Assembly: GCF_017355985.1 (NCBI RefSeq)
Contig: NZ_JAFIQU010000010.1
Location: 124,001 to 188,000, forward strand
Length of the DNA stretch: 64,000 bases
Direction of reading: 5' to 3'
Source: Arenibaculum pallidiluteum
GTDB lineage: Bacteria; Pseudomonadota; Alphaproteobacteria; Azospirillales; Azospirillaceae
The position numbers and the translations under genes are program-made. Positions 1 through 9,027 of the stretch are shown piece after piece (within the stretch, counting starts at the first letter, position 1; the number at the start of each line of letters is the position of its first letter). A model generated the notes under the pieces. That model searched no databases and had not been told where the DNA came from. It was given only the letters and a program-made list of their open reading frames with translations.

Positions 1-856
1 TCAGCTCCTCGGATTCAGCCCGCGGCGTCTGCAGGGCGATGATGCCGCCCGGGGATCCGAAGCCGTAGGCCGAGTTGGCGCCGCGGCTGACCTCAACCCC
101 GGCAAGCTGGTCCGGGCTGATCAGGTTCAGGTCGGAGCCGCTGCTGGCCCGGAGCTGCTCGTTGACCGGCACACCGTTGATAAAGACCTGGGCGGTCCGC
201 CCGCGGATCTGCCGCACGCCGTTGTTGGTGGGATTGAAGCCTGGGATCCGCCGGCTGAGAATATCCTCGATGCGTTCGGTGGTGGCCTGTTCCCTGCGGA
301 TCTCCTCGCGCTCCACGACGGTAACGGAGCCGGGGACGTTGGAAAGCGGCACGCCGGCGGTGCGGGTCCCAAGGATCGTGACCGGCGCGAGTTGAAGTAC
401 GCCCGGGTCCTGGCTTGTCACAGTGCGCTCGATCGTCACCGTCCCGGTCTCGACGAAGCGGTGGTGGAAGCCGGTTCCCGCCAGCAATAGAGCAAGCCCC
501 TGCTCGGGCGTGTGGGTCCCGAAGAGTCCCTGGGTCCGCCGTCCAGCGACGTCCTCCGACGGGAACAGGAGCCTCAGGTTCGCCTGATCCGCGAAGACCG
601 TCAGCGCGGTGTCGAGCTGCTGCGCGGGGATCGCCAGCTCGATGGCACGGGCCTGGATAGGCTGGGCCTGGGCAAGCTGGAGCTGTGCGAACCCGGAAGG
701 TTCCGCGCCGCCGCTCCCGATCCGCTTCGGGGGAGCTCCGGCGCGTGCGTCCCCGGCCGTGCCGAGACCGACGAGCGCAGCGCCCGCGAGCACCAGCCCG
801 CGGAACCCGAGACGTGGGCGCCGGCGGTTCCGCAGTGAAATTCTCTCGATCTCCAT
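1..856 (-). CDS. TonB-dependent siderophore receptor, N-terminal part (runs off the window)
   Basis: Outer-membrane ferric-siderophore receptor of the FecA/FpvA signalling type. Reading the minus strand from the ATG at 856 gives a signal peptide (about residues 1-40), then a secretin/TonB N-terminal domain (IELAIPAQQLDTALTVFADQ, about 60-125) that normally contacts FecR across the periplasm, then the start of the plug domain (VTVVEREEIRREQ, FINGVPVNEQLR, GVEVSRGANSAYGFGSPGG). The beta-barrel lies outside the window. A GGAGG lies about 13 bases before the ATG. The gene follows fecI and fecR on the same strand, the usual order. The signalling domain implies that its own expression is switched on by its ligand through FecR and FecI. 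The ligand cannot be predicted from this fragment. Confidence 0.9.
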   Translation of the reverse strand, partial: MEIERISLRNRRRPRLGFRGLVLAGAALVGLGTAGDARAGAPPKRIGSGGAEPSGFAQLQLAQAQPIQARAIELAIPAQQLDTALTVFADQANLRLLFPSEDVAGRRTQGLFGTHTPEQGLALLLAGTGFHHRFVETGTVTIERTVTSQDPGVLQLAPVTILGTRTAGVPLSNVPGSVTVVEREEIRREQATTERIEDILSRRIPGFNPTNNGVRQIRGRTAQVFINGVPVNEQLRASSGSDLNLISPDQLAGVEVSRGANSAYGFGSPGGIIALQTPRAESEEL

Positions 857-1012
857 GTCCAGGACGCCCCCTCCGGTTTCGTCGGCGGCTCCGTCCTCGC
901 ATGCATGCGATTAGGACTGAGTCGCATCTGCCAATGCCTACGACGAAATTGCAGCGGCGATCTTGCAGCGGCTTGGTCGAATTTTTTCGGGGGCAGTGCG
1001 GCGAGGGCCCTG

Positions 1013-2023
1013 TCAGCGGATCAGGGTCACGAACGGAAGCCGCACGACCTCGACGCCCAGCGTGCGTTCCAGCACCCGTAGGAGACCGGCGGGATCGTCG
1101 AGATCGAAGACGCCGGTGACCTCTACCTGCCGCAGCCGATCGGCGATCACGATGATCCGTCCGGTCTGGTATCGCTCCAGCTCGGCCATCACTTCGCCCA
1201 GGGCGCGCCTGTTGAAGATCAGCTTCCCGCGCGTCCAGGCAGTCGCCGCGGCGGTGTCGATGGGGACTGGCCCGACCAGATTTCGGTCCGGGCCTAAAGT
1301 GGCGTGCTGTCCGGCTTCGAGGCGGGCGGAAGATCCATCGGCGCCCCGGACCATGACGCTGCCCTCGCGGACCAGGACGTCCGCGCTGCCACCGTCGTCG
1401 CGCACGGCGAAGGCGGTGCCGAGGGCCTGGGCCTCGCCGCCTGCGGCGGCAACGATGAAGGGGCGGCCCGGATCCCGGGTCACCTCGAACAGCGCCTCGC
1501 CCGCGTGCAGGACGACGCGTCGGGTCGCGTCTGAATAGCTCACGCTCAGCGCAGTGGCGGTGTTGAGAAAGGCGATGGATCCGTCCGGCAATTGGATGCG
1601 GCGACGTTCGCCGACGCTGGTCGCGTAGTCGGAGTAGAGCCCCGCGGGCGGCCAGGACGCGACCGGCGCCATCACGGCGACCAGGACGGATGCCGCGATG
1701 GCGCCAACAAGCAGGGTGCGGCGCCCTGGCCGCCGGTGGTTCGCGGGATCCCGGTGCCGGCTCTCCGCATCCCCGCCGGCGTGCAGAGCCCCTCGGCGCC
1801 TCGCAAACGCCGCCGCCGAGGGCGTATTCCCGAGATCCAGCCAGAGCGTCTCCGCTTCGCGGGCGGCCGCCTCGTGTGCCGTGCTCGTTCGGCGCCATGC
1901 CGCGAAGGCTGCATGGTCCGCGGGCGTCGCACGGCCGGACCGAAGACGCGCGATCCAGTCGATCGCCTCGTCGCGGAGATCGCGACCGCCCTCGGCGGAA
2001 CTGTTCGACACGTCAGGTTTCAT
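1013..2023 (-). CDS. fecR: FecR-family anti-sigma factor / signal transducer
   Basis: Inner-membrane regulator that holds the neighbouring ECF sigma factor and relays the signal from the receptor's N-terminal domain. The 336-residue protein has the N-terminal cytoplasmic FecR domain (EAIDWIARLRSGRATPADHAAFAAWR, with the usual conserved Trp residues), a single membrane segment at about residues 100-118 (TLLVGAIAASVLVAVMAP), a periplasmic FecR domain (about 130-240, including GERRRIQLPDGS and LNTATALSV) and a C-terminal secretin-like region. Length and domain order are normal. It lies between fecI and the receptor gene on the same strand, so co-transcription with fecI is likely. Confidence 0.93.
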   Translation of the reverse strand: MKPDVSNSSAEGGRDLRDEAIDWIARLRSGRATPADHAAFAAWRRTSTAHEAAAREAETLWLDLGNTPSAAAFARRRGALHAGGDAESRHRDPANHRRPGRRTLLVGAIAASVLVAVMAPVASWPPAGLYSDYATSVGERRRIQLPDGSIAFLNTATALSVSYSDATRRVVLHAGEALFEVTRDPGRPFIVAAAGGEAQALGTAFAVRDDGGSADVLVREGSVMVRGADGSSARLEAGQHATLGPDRNLVGPVPIDTAAATAWTRGKLIFNRRALGEVMAELERYQTGRIIVIADRLRQVEVTGVFDLDDPAGLLRVLERTLGVEVVRLPFVTLIR

Positions 2024-2148
2024 GCGGTGCCGGCCGATTGTGTTCCGCCGGGGTGATCCGATCTCCCCTGGCGCGTAATGCGCCGTGCGGCGGTTCGCTT
2101 ATCAATACGACGATTCCCGGCAGCTGATCCGACAGCGGCAATCGGCAT

Positions 2149-2664
2149 TTACCGTTCCTGGTTCAGGCGATCGCGGCAGGCACGCAGCGCCTGTGCGATG
2201 TATTTCGCGACCATGCTCTCTGAAACGCCGAGCTCCGCCGCGATCTGGGCGAAGCTCAGCCCGTCCACGCGGCTCATCAGAAGGGCCTGCCGCGCATTGG
2301 GCGGCAGCTCCTTCAGGGCCTCTTCGAGCAGGGCCAGCCTTTCCCTTGCGAGGAGGATCGTCTCGGGCAGGGGCGAGGGGTCGGCGACGTGGATCGCAGC
2401 GTCCTCCTCCGCATAGCGGGCGGCAAGGCGGGCCTCCTTGCGCATGGAATCGATGGCGAGATTGCCCGCGACCCGGAATATGTAGGCCCGCGCATCGCCG
2501 ACCTCGGGCGTAGCCTCCTGCAGGGAGGCGAGCCGCAGATAGGTCTCCTGCGCGACGTCGGCAGCCCACTGGCGATTGCCGGTGCGCCGCGCGAGGAACC
2601 GCAGCAGATCGCCGTAGTACTCCTGGAAGCTAATGATCAGGCCCGACGGTCCGCGATGCCCCAT
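2149..2664 (-). CDS. fecI: ECF sigma factor, FecI type
   Basis: Extracytoplasmic-function RNA polymerase sigma factor for iron-starvation receptor genes. The 171 residues hold region 2 (YYGDLLRFLARRTGNRQWAADVAQETYLR, with the DVAQETYLR element of -10 recognition at about residues 37-45) and region 4 (LPPNARQALLMSRVDGLSFAQIAAELGVSESMV, an HTH at about 120-155). The length is typical. The gene is first in the fecI-fecR-receptor order and is preceded by a Fur-box-like sequence about 125 bases upstream, which suggests repression by iron-loaded Fur. The ATG at 2664 has a GGGCAGGA ribosome-binding sequence. Confidence 0.93.
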   Translation of the reverse strand: MGHRGPSGLIISFQEYYGDLLRFLARRTGNRQWAADVAQETYLRLASLQEATPEVGDARAYIFRVAGNLAIDSMRKEARLAARYAEEDAAIHVADPSPLPETILLARERLALLEEALKELPPNARQALLMSRVDGLSFAQIAAELGVSESMVAKYIAQALRACRDRLNQER

Positions 2665-3020
2665 GATGCGTGTCCTGCCCTTCTGAACGCCCGAACCGAG
2701 GCCGCCCGACGGGTAGGAGGAGAAGCCGCACCCCAGTGCGAGGCGCGGCTCCGGTGCATCCTGGCGGACGCGCGATGATAATTCAGATGCGAATGGTTCT
2801 CAATCGACCTGCGGCGCCCAGGCTTGCAAGGGGCAGCTGGGCGCGGTGCCTGGTCGCCAGGGATAACTCCGCCCTCAATTCGTCACCTCCCACGAGGAGA
2901 ATCAGATGCTATCAGGCATGAGGATGGTGGCCCTGGCACTCGTGACGTCATGCACCGCCGCCATCCTCAATCTCGCCTACGGCATCCGCGAGTACCGTCT
3001 CGACCACGAGGGAGACGCCC
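2665..3020. other. Divergent intergenic region, fecI / methyltransferase
   Basis: About 356 bases between the divergent starts of fecI and the methyltransferase gene. It holds the Fur-like box at 2788-2802. A short frame starts at 2906 behind a strong GAGGAGAAT ribosome-binding sequence (MLSGMRMVALALVTSCTAAI...) and runs out of phase into the methyltransferase gene. It could encode a small membrane peptide, but nothing else supports it. I see no other gene. Confidence 0.5.
2788..2802 (-). promoter_or_regulatory. Fur-box-like operator upstream of fecI
   Basis: On the minus strand the 15 bases read TGAGAACCATTCGCA, close to the 7-1-7 Fur inverted repeat TGATAATnATTATCA (TGA, AA, ATT and CA kept). 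The site lies in an AT-richer patch that also contains GATAATTC, about 125 bases upstream of the fecI start. Position and neighbouring genes support a Fur- or Irr-controlled promoter. The match is imperfect. Confidence 0.5.
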
Positions 3021-3749
3021 ATGTCGGTTATGACGCGCATCGGCAAGATGCTCGCCCAGGCACCGGACGAGCTGTTGCGGGAGATAAGGGCGCGAACCCT
3101 CCTCAATCCCGCGCAGGAGGCGATCTACCGCGACGTCCTGCTGCGCGACCTGGCGCGGCTCGACATCCGCGACGAATTCTATCCCCTCGGCTGGGCGGCG
3201 AGCCACGGCCTCCTGTACCTGCTTACTCGGGCTTTCCAGGAGCTGCCCGTGACGCGCGCGCTTGAGTTCGGAGCCGGGCAGACGACCGTGCTGCTCGACC
3301 GTCTCCGCACCCGGTGCCGGCCCGCGGCCGAGATCGTCACCGTCGAGCACGATCCGGAATGGGCGGCGGAGGTCGGCCGCCGGGTCGGGCACCAGGTCCT
3401 GCTCGTTCCGACCACGGGCACGGGCACGCGTCATGGCGCCGGCTTCTACGGGCCCGACCTGATCCCGCCGGGACCGTTCGACCTGATGATCCTGGACGGG
3501 CCCCCGGCGCATGCCCATGCCGACAGGCTGGCGCGCACCGGTTTCGCCGATGTCTTCCTCGACCGGCTGGCCGATGATTTCGTGATCATCATCGACGATG
3601 CCGAGCGCAAAGGGGAGCGGCAGCTCGTCCGCATGGTTCGACAGCGCCTTGGCGCTGCGGGCATTTCCTTCGGCGAGAGCGAGGTGATCGCCCTGAAGCG
3701 CCAGAAGCTCTTCTTCGGCGGTGCCTTCCGCCGTGCCGCCTTCTTCTAG
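3021..3749 (+). CDS. Class I SAM-dependent methyltransferase-like protein
   Basis: A 242-residue protein with a Rossmann-type methyltransferase core. Motif I is ALEFGAGQTTVLLDRL (about residues 80-95), an acidic ribose-binding position follows in VTVEHDPEWAAEVG, and a post-motif FDLMILDGPPAHAHADR resembles the DGPP loop of class I enzymes. The first 75 residues are mostly helical, without a recognised domain. The substrate is unknown. A DGPP motif with this layout occurs in small-molecule and sugar methyltransferases of surface-polysaccharide type, but no glycosyltransferase genes lie nearby. A start further upstream is not supported, because GGGAGACGCC precedes this ATG. Confidence 0.7.
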   Translation: MSVMTRIGKMLAQAPDELLREIRARTLLNPAQEAIYRDVLLRDLARLDIRDEFYPLGWAASHGLLYLLTRAFQELPVTRALEFGAGQTTVLLDRLRTRCRPAAEIVTVEHDPEWAAEVGRRVGHQVLLVPTTGTGTRHGAGFYGPDLIPPGPFDLMILDGPPAHAHADRLARTGFADVFLDRLADDFVIIIDDAERKGERQLVRMVRQRLGAAGISFGESEVIALKRQKLFFGGAFRRAAFF

Positions 3750-3855
3750 CGAGGAGCAGGACTGCCAGGCTCTTCCCTTCCGCGGGAACCTTCCGTGGCC
3801 GCCCCGGTTGTCCGGCCGGACGCGCTGCGGTGCATCAGGACCGGCCGGAGGCGCT

Positions 3856-5007
3856 ATGACCAAGAAGCGATCCCGCATTCACGACCGGCCGGGTATGGTC
3901 CGGGTCTACAACACCCCCGCGCCGGAGCGCCCGGACGCCACGCAGCCGGTCGGGCGCCGCCGCAGCATGCGGGCCTTTCCGGAGCGGCCGGCGCAGCCGC
4001 CCCGTCGCGGCAGGGCGCCGGCGGTACTCGCCGGGACTGCGGCGGCGCTGGCGGGAGCGGCGCTCTACAATACCGTCCAGGCCATGCGCACGGAGCGTGC
4101 CCACCTTCCGAGCGGGAGCTTCATCCGCGTGGACGGCGTGAACCTCCATTACATCGATCGCGGCGAAGGCCCGGCCGTCCTGCTCCTGCATGGCAACGTC
4201 GTGGATGCCGAGGACTGGATCCGCAGCGGGATCGCGAATTGGCTGGTTGCCAAGGGACTTCGCGTGCTCGCCTTCGATCGCCCCGGCTTCGGGTTCAGCG
4301 ACCGGCCCCACGACCGCGCCTGGACGGCTGCGGAGCAGGCGGAGCTGATCCATGCGGCCCTGAGCAGGCTCGACATCGGCCGCGTCGCGGCTGTCGGGCA
4401 TTCCTGGGGGACTCTTGCGGCCCTGGAGCTCGCGCTGCGGCATCCGGATGCGGTCTCGGGGCTCGTTCTGCTGAGCGGCTACTACAGACCGGCGGCCCGG
4501 CTGGACGTGCCGCTCGTGGCGCTGGATGCGGTCCCCGTGCTGGGGGATCTACTCCGCTACACGCTCTCGCCCTTCGTAACCGCAGCCCTTCTGCCCCTGA
4601 CGACGAAGGCCATGTTCGCGCCGAGAGCCGTGCCGCAACGGTTTTCCGAGGACTTCCCCCATGGATTTCCGCTGCGGCCGTGGCAGATCCGGGCCGAGGC
4701 CCAGGACGCCGCCTCGATGAAGTCGGATGCGGCCGCCCTGCAGGATCGCTACGCCGAGCTCCGCATGCCCGTGACCATCCTCGCCGGCGCGGAGGACCGC
4801 ATCGTCGACCACGTGGCGCACGCGCTGTGGCTGCACGGCCGGATCCCGCGGAGCGTGCGTCGCGTCTTGCCGCGGACGGGTCACATGCTCCACTACGCGG
4901 TGCCCGACCAGGTCGCCGCGGCGGTCGAGGACGTAATGACGGGGCAGGGACGGCCGGGCGTGCGGCCGGATGCCGGCGAGCCGCACGCTCTGGTCCCCGA
5001 GGGCTGA
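3856..5007 (+). CDS. Alpha/beta hydrolase with N-terminal membrane anchor
   Basis: A 383-residue hydrolase. The catalytic core shows HG of the oxyanion region (LLLHGNVVDAEDW), the nucleophile elbow GHSWG, a likely acid in ILAGAEDRIVDH and the histidine in RTGHMLHYAVPDQ. Upstream of the core, residues about 55-75 (APAVLAGTAAALAGAALYNTV) form one hydrophobic segment after an Arg/Pro-rich, positively charged tail, so the enzyme is probably inner-membrane anchored. The frame is open upstream to 3721, but that part overlaps the methyltransferase gene. The ATG at 3856 follows GGAGGCGCT closely. It resembles epoxide-hydrolase or haloperoxidase-like esterases. The substrate is unknown. Confidence 0.8.
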   Translation: MTKKRSRIHDRPGMVRVYNTPAPERPDATQPVGRRRSMRAFPERPAQPPRRGRAPAVLAGTAAALAGAALYNTVQAMRTERAHLPSGSFIRVDGVNLHYIDRGEGPAVLLLHGNVVDAEDWIRSGIANWLVAKGLRVLAFDRPGFGFSDRPHDRAWTAAEQAELIHAALSRLDIGRVAAVGHSWGTLAALELALRHPDAVSGLVLLSGYYRPAARLDVPLVALDAVPVLGDLLRYTLSPFVTAALLPLTTKAMFAPRAVPQRFSEDFPHGFPLRPWQIRAEAQDAASMKSDAAALQDRYAELRMPVTILAGAEDRIVDHVAHALWLHGRIPRSVRRVLPRTGHMLHYAVPDQVAAAVEDVMTGQGRPGVRPDAGEPHALVPEG

Positions 5008-5084
5008 GTGCAGCGTGAACGGCAGGCCGCCGGCTGTGACGGCGGTCGCGATCGCCGGCTGTGACGGCGGTCCCGACGACCGAC

Positions 5085-7016
5085 CTACATCAGCCCGGCC
5101 GAATCCGGCAGGCGCGAGGCCGCCTGGGCCTGGGCCGCGAGGCGCACGGGTGCGTTGGCGGCGCCGTACCCGCCATAGCCGCGGCGCTCGACGATCTCGA
5201 AGCTGAAACGCTCCTCGAAGCTCTCGGTGTAGACGTGGAAGAACTCGCCTCCGCCCTCGCGGTCGTAAAGAATGCTCGATGCCGCAAGGCGGTCGACGAA
5301 GGCGTCGTCGAGGCCGAACTTGGCCGCGAGGTCCTCGTAGTAGTTCGCGGGGATCGCAAGGAACCTTAACCCGCGCTCCTGCAGGTCGGCGACAGTGCGG
5401 AAGATGTCGTCGGTGGCAAGCGCGATGTGCTGAACGCCGACCCCGCTATAGGCCGAGATCGAGCGGGCCGTCGCCGTGTTCCGGCTCTGCGAGATGTTCA
5501 GGGGCAGGCGGACGGATCCTTCTGGGCTCTGCACCGCCTTGCTGCGCACCAGGCCATAGGGGTCGGGCAGGACGAAGGTCGCGTCCGCGCGGAAGCCGAA
5601 GGCTGCCTTGAAGAACAGGACCCAGCTGTCGAACTGGCCGTCCGGCAGCGCCAGCGACACGTGATCGACCCGGAGCGAGCCGCCAGCCGGCTTCGCCGCT
5701 TCGTCCAGCACGAAGTCGGTGTCGTAGATGCTTGTGGATGAGGGGTTGGCATCCACGAGGTAGATCAGGCTGCCGTCGGGCGCGCGGACCGCGGGGATCA
5801 GCAGCTCGTTGGGCCCGATGCGCCCCTCGAACGGCTGGCAGCGATAGAGCCGCGCGCGGTTCAGCGCCTGGTTCGCGGCTTCGACCCGGAAGGCCATTGC
5901 GCAGACCGACGGCCCGTGCAGCAGATAATAGGCATGGGCGAAGGACTCGCCCTCGGCGTTGATCAGCAGATTCACCTCGTCGTGCCGGTACAGCGTCACC
6001 TTCTTGGAGCGGTGCCGTCCCGCGGCGACGAAGCCGAGCTGCTCCAGCCAGGCGCCAAGGCGTGCCGCGCCGCCTTCGTCCGCCGCGAACTCGATGAACT
6101 CGAAGCCGTGGCAGGGGCTGGGGGGCGGCGGCGTGAACAGGTCGATCGGCCGGGCAGGGGAGGTCGGACCCTGCGGCGGGGCGGACGCGGTCTCGCTGGC
6201 GAGGCGCAGGCGCGTCGCCTCCTCCAGATACAGGAGCGAGCGCATGCCGTCCGCGGCCGACTGGCGGGCGGGCGCCGCCCGCAGGTCGTCGTTGAAGACC
6301 TCCAGGGAGATGGGGCCGCCGTAGCCGCTGCGGACGATCGGCGCAAGGAACCCGGCGAGGTCGAACTCGCCCTGGCCGGGATAGCAGCGGAAATGGCGGC
6401 TCCAGGGCAGCACGTCCATGGGAAGCCGCGGGGCGTCCGCGACCTGCACGAAGAACAGCCGGTCGCCGGGCACCGCGGCCAGTCCCGATGGGTCGTCATT
6501 CAGGGCGAGGGTGTGGAAGCTGTCGACCAGCAACCCGAGACTGGGGTGGTTCACATCCTGGACGATCTTCCAGGCATGGCCCCATGTCCTGACATGGGTG
6601 CCCCAGGCCAGGGCCTCGTAGCCGACGCGGATGCCCCGCCGCCCGGCCCGATCGGCCAAGGCCGCCAGATCCTCGGCCGCGGCCGCGTCGTCCCTGATGA
6701 CCTCGGACGAGACGTTGCTGCACAGGAGCAGCAGCCGCACGCCGAGTTCCTCCATCACGTCGAACTTCCGCTCGGCGCGGTCGAGATTGCGGGCGCGCCG
6801 CTCTGGCGGCAGGCCTTCGAAGTCGCGGAAGGGCTGATACAGCGTGATCTCGAGCCCCAGATCGCTGGCGAGGCGCCGGATCTCGCGCGGGGAGCCACCG
6901 AAGTACAGCAGATCGCTCTCGAAGATCTCCACGCCGTCGAAACGGGCGGCTGCGGCGGCCTCGAGCTTGTCCGGAAGGGTTCCACTCAGGGACACGGTAG
7001 CGGTGGATCGGAGCAT
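5085..7016 (-). CDS. quiC: 3-dehydroshikimate dehydratase, QuiC fusion type
   Basis: Converts 3-dehydroshikimate to protocatechuate, the last step of quinate/shikimate conversion into the aromatic pathway. The 643-residue protein has the two-part architecture of Pseudomonas QuiC1. An N-terminal AP-endonuclease/sugar-isomerase TIM barrel (about 1-280) carries candidate metal ligands Glu134 (GYEALAWG), Asp165 (LLVDSFHTL), Gln191 (FFVQVADAP) and Glu239 (ISLEVFND). A C-terminal HPPD-like double VOC region (about 300-630) includes GSLRVDHVSLALP, GVGVQHIALATDDIFRT and FFHVYTESFEERFSFEIVERRGYGGYG. The VOC part has no known need in catalysis. The frame is open upstream, but the ATG at 7016 matches the family start. 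It is last in the minus-strand quinate operon, behind the TRAP permeases. Confidence 0.93.
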   Translation of the reverse strand: MLRSTATVSLSGTLPDKLEAAAAARFDGVEIFESDLLYFGGSPREIRRLASDLGLEITLYQPFRDFEGLPPERRARNLDRAERKFDVMEELGVRLLLLCSNVSSEVIRDDAAAAEDLAALADRAGRRGIRVGYEALAWGTHVRTWGHAWKIVQDVNHPSLGLLVDSFHTLALNDDPSGLAAVPGDRLFFVQVADAPRLPMDVLPWSRHFRCYPGQGEFDLAGFLAPIVRSGYGGPISLEVFNDDLRAAPARQSAADGMRSLLYLEEATRLRLASETASAPPQGPTSPARPIDLFTPPPPSPCHGFEFIEFAADEGGAARLGAWLEQLGFVAAGRHRSKKVTLYRHDEVNLLINAEGESFAHAYYLLHGPSVCAMAFRVEAANQALNRARLYRCQPFEGRIGPNELLIPAVRAPDGSLIYLVDANPSSTSIYDTDFVLDEAAKPAGGSLRVDHVSLALPDGQFDSWVLFFKAAFGFRADATFVLPDPYGLVRSKAVQSPEGSVRLPLNISQSRNTATARSISAYSGVGVQHIALATDDIFRTVADLQERGLRFLAIPANYYEDLAAKFGLDDAFVDRLAASSILYDREGGGEFFHVYTESFEERFSFEIVERRGYGGYGAANAPVRLAAQAQAASRLPDSAGLM

Positions 7017-7057
7017 GGCGACACCACGGGGTTGGGTTTGGTCGGGCACGCCGCCGC

Positions 7058-8338
7058 TCAGCCGCCGATCCAGCGGGCCGGCGCGGTGACGAGCGCGGGA
7101 AACAGCACGAGCAGCAGCAGCACCAGGAGCTGGGCAGCCATGAACGGCCAGACGCCGCGGATCACCTCCTCCATCTTGAGCTTGGAGACGCCGGCGACGA
7201 CGTTCAGCACGGTGCCCACGGGCGGGGTCAGCAGGCCGATCGCGTTGTTGATGATGAAGAGGACGCCGAAGTAGACGGGGTCGATGCCCGCCATCTTGAC
7301 CACCGGCATCAGCACCGGCGTCAGGATCAGGATCGTGGGCGTCATGTCCATGGCCGTGCCGACGGCGACCACCAGCAGCATGATCCCGAGAAGCAGGAGC
7401 GTCTGGTTGTCCATCAGCGGGTCGAGCAGCTCGGCGACCATGCCGGGCAGGTCGGCCACCGTGATGAGCCAGGCCGAGACGAGCGCGGCGGCGACCAGGA
7501 ACATCACGGCGCTCGTCGTCTTGGCGGCCGTCACGAAGACCTCGAAGAGGTCGCCGGGCGCCAGCTCGCGATAGACGAAGACCGCGACGAAGAGCGAGTA
7601 CATGGCGGCGACGACGGCGGCCTCGGTCGGCGTGAACACGCCGAACTTCAGCCCGAAGATGATGATCAGCGGCAGGACAAGCGCCCACAGCGCCTCGCGG
7701 AAGGCGCGGGCCACCTCCCGCGCCGACCGGCGGGGCGGAGGAGTCACGGCCTCCCGGCGAACCAGCCACCACCAGGTTACGACCAGCGCAAGGCCGAGGA
7801 GCAGGCCCGGGAAGATGCCCGCGAGGAAGAGCTTGGTGATGGAGACGTTGCCGGCGACGCCGAAGATCACGAAGCCGATCGACGGCGGGATGATGGGGGC
7901 GATGATCCCCGCGGATGCGATCAGCCCTCCCGATCGGGCCCGATCATGCCCGGCCTTCACCATCATGGGCACCAGGAGCGCGGAAAGGGCCGCGGCGTCC
8001 GCCACCGCGGAACCCGAGAGGCTGGCCAGGATGCAGGCCGCGAAGATCGCCACGTATCCAAGGCCGCCCTTGACGTGGCCGATGGCCGCCATCGCGAAGT
8101 CGACGATGCGCTTGGACAGGCCGCCGGCATTCATGATCTCGCCGGCGAGCAGGAAGAACGGCACCGCCATCAGCGGGAAGCTGTCCGCGCCGTTGACGAC
8201 GTTCTGCGCGACGATCTGTGCGTCGAACAGGTCCAGATGGGCCATCAGCGCTACGCCGCAGACCAGAAGCGCGAAGGCGATGGGCATGCCGAGGGCCATG
8301 GAGCCCAGCAGCGAGCCCAGGAAGATCGTGATGGTCAT
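7058..8338 (-). CDS. dctM: TRAP transporter large permease, DctM family
   Basis: The ion-coupled large membrane subunit of a tripartite ATP-independent periplasmic transporter. The 426 residues carry about 12 hydrophobic segments and the family signatures VPFFLLAGEIMNAGGLSKRIVDFA, SGSAVADAAALSALLVPMM and IIAPIIPPSIGFVIFG. The C-terminal half repeats the fold (GTAMDMTPTILILTPVLMPVV, NNAIGLLTPPVGTVLNV). It lies 14 bases downstream of dctQ, and dctP lies further upstream on the same strand, so the complete three-part system is present. The context (quiC, quinate/shikimate dehydrogenase, aroQ) points to quinate, shikimate or a related hydroaromatic acid as substrate. That assignment is inferred. 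Confidence 0.93.
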   Translation of the reverse strand: MTITIFLGSLLGSMALGMPIAFALLVCGVALMAHLDLFDAQIVAQNVVNGADSFPLMAVPFFLLAGEIMNAGGLSKRIVDFAMAAIGHVKGGLGYVAIFAACILASLSGSAVADAAALSALLVPMMVKAGHDRARSGGLIASAGIIAPIIPPSIGFVIFGVAGNVSITKLFLAGIFPGLLLGLALVVTWWWLVRREAVTPPPRRSAREVARAFREALWALVLPLIIIFGLKFGVFTPTEAAVVAAMYSLFVAVFVYRELAPGDLFEVFVTAAKTTSAVMFLVAAALVSAWLITVADLPGMVAELLDPLMDNQTLLLLGIMLLVVAVGTAMDMTPTILILTPVLMPVVKMAGIDPVYFGVLFIINNAIGLLTPPVGTVLNVVAGVSKLKMEEVIRGVWPFMAAQLLVLLLLVLFPALVTAPARWIGG

Positions 8339-8352
8339 CGCAGCTTCCTCCC

Positions 8353-8994
8353 TCAGCGCTTGGTGGTGGCGAGAGGCGCCGTCGGCCGGTCGGCGTCCGG
8401 GAACGCGGGATGGCCGCGCAGGCTGTCGATGTCCACGTGCTCCTCGGATTCCTGCACCATGATCAGGTCGGCGCCGCGGAGCCTGCCCGTCACCGCCCCG
8501 TACAGGCCGTTCAGCAAGATGAGGCCGGCCGGAACCGCGAAGGCCACACCCGCCCCGTAGAAGAGCGCCATGGAGTAGCCGGTCGCGGGGGACGTGACGC
8601 CCAGGTTGATCAGCGTCTGGTCCCAGCTTCCCTGGAGCAGCAGCCAGGTGACGTAGAGCATCAGCAGATGGCTGAGGACGAGGCAGGCTCGCCGGCCCGC
8701 ATCGGGCAGTGCCCGCACCAGCATGTCCACGCCGAGATGGCCGTGCTCGCGCAGGACGACCACGGCGCCCAGAAAGGTGAGCCAGACGAAGAGGAGGCGG
8801 GAGATCTCCTCGGACGCCGTGATCCCCGAGTTGAAGGCGTAGCGGAGGACCACGTTCCCGAAGACCAGGACGCACATGCCTGCGAGGCATAGGGCGATCA
8901 CGATCTTCAGAAACAGGCAATAGCCGTCCGCGATCTGCTGCGCGAGCCGGGCCGGCGGGGCCGGAGGCGCGGTCCTGGATGGAGAGGTCGTCAT
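8353..8994 (-). CDS. dctQ: TRAP transporter small permease, DctQ family
   Basis: The four-helix membrane subunit that pairs with DctM. In 213 residues there are four hydrophobic segments (about 28-50, 65-85, 105-125, 145-168). The family pattern is VFGNVVLRYAFNSGITASEEISRLLFVWLTFLGAVVVLREHGHLGVDML, with the conserved R-Y-x-F-N, E-E and H-L-G-V-D positions. The C-terminal tail (MVQESEEHVDIDSLRGHP) is longer than usual and acidic. It is encoded between the dehydrogenase and dctM genes with short gaps, in one operon. Confidence 0.92.
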   Translation of the reverse strand: MTTSPSRTAPPAPPARLAQQIADGYCLFLKIVIALCLAGMCVLVFGNVVLRYAFNSGITASEEISRLLFVWLTFLGAVVVLREHGHLGVDMLVRALPDAGRRACLVLSHLLMLYVTWLLLQGSWDQTLINLGVTSPATGYSMALFYGAGVAFAVPAGLILLNGLYGAVTGRLRGADLIMVQESEEHVDIDSLRGHPAFPDADRPTAPLATTKR

Positions 8995-9027
8995 GCTCCG
9001 TCCTTTCCTGCTCGGGTTTTCCTGCGC

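Noticed and set aside
93-1898. A 601-codon minus-strand open frame spanning the receptor and FecR genes
   Set aside because: Its product is Arg/Gly/Pro-rich with no domain, while two other phases in the same stretch encode a signal peptide plus STN domain and FecR. It is a GC-rich shadow frame.
2906-3265. Short plus-strand frame starting MLSGMRMVALALV with a strong ribosome-binding sequence
   Set aside because: After about 35 residues it runs out of phase through the methyltransferase gene and turns Arg/Gly-rich. A small peptide remains possible but unsupported.
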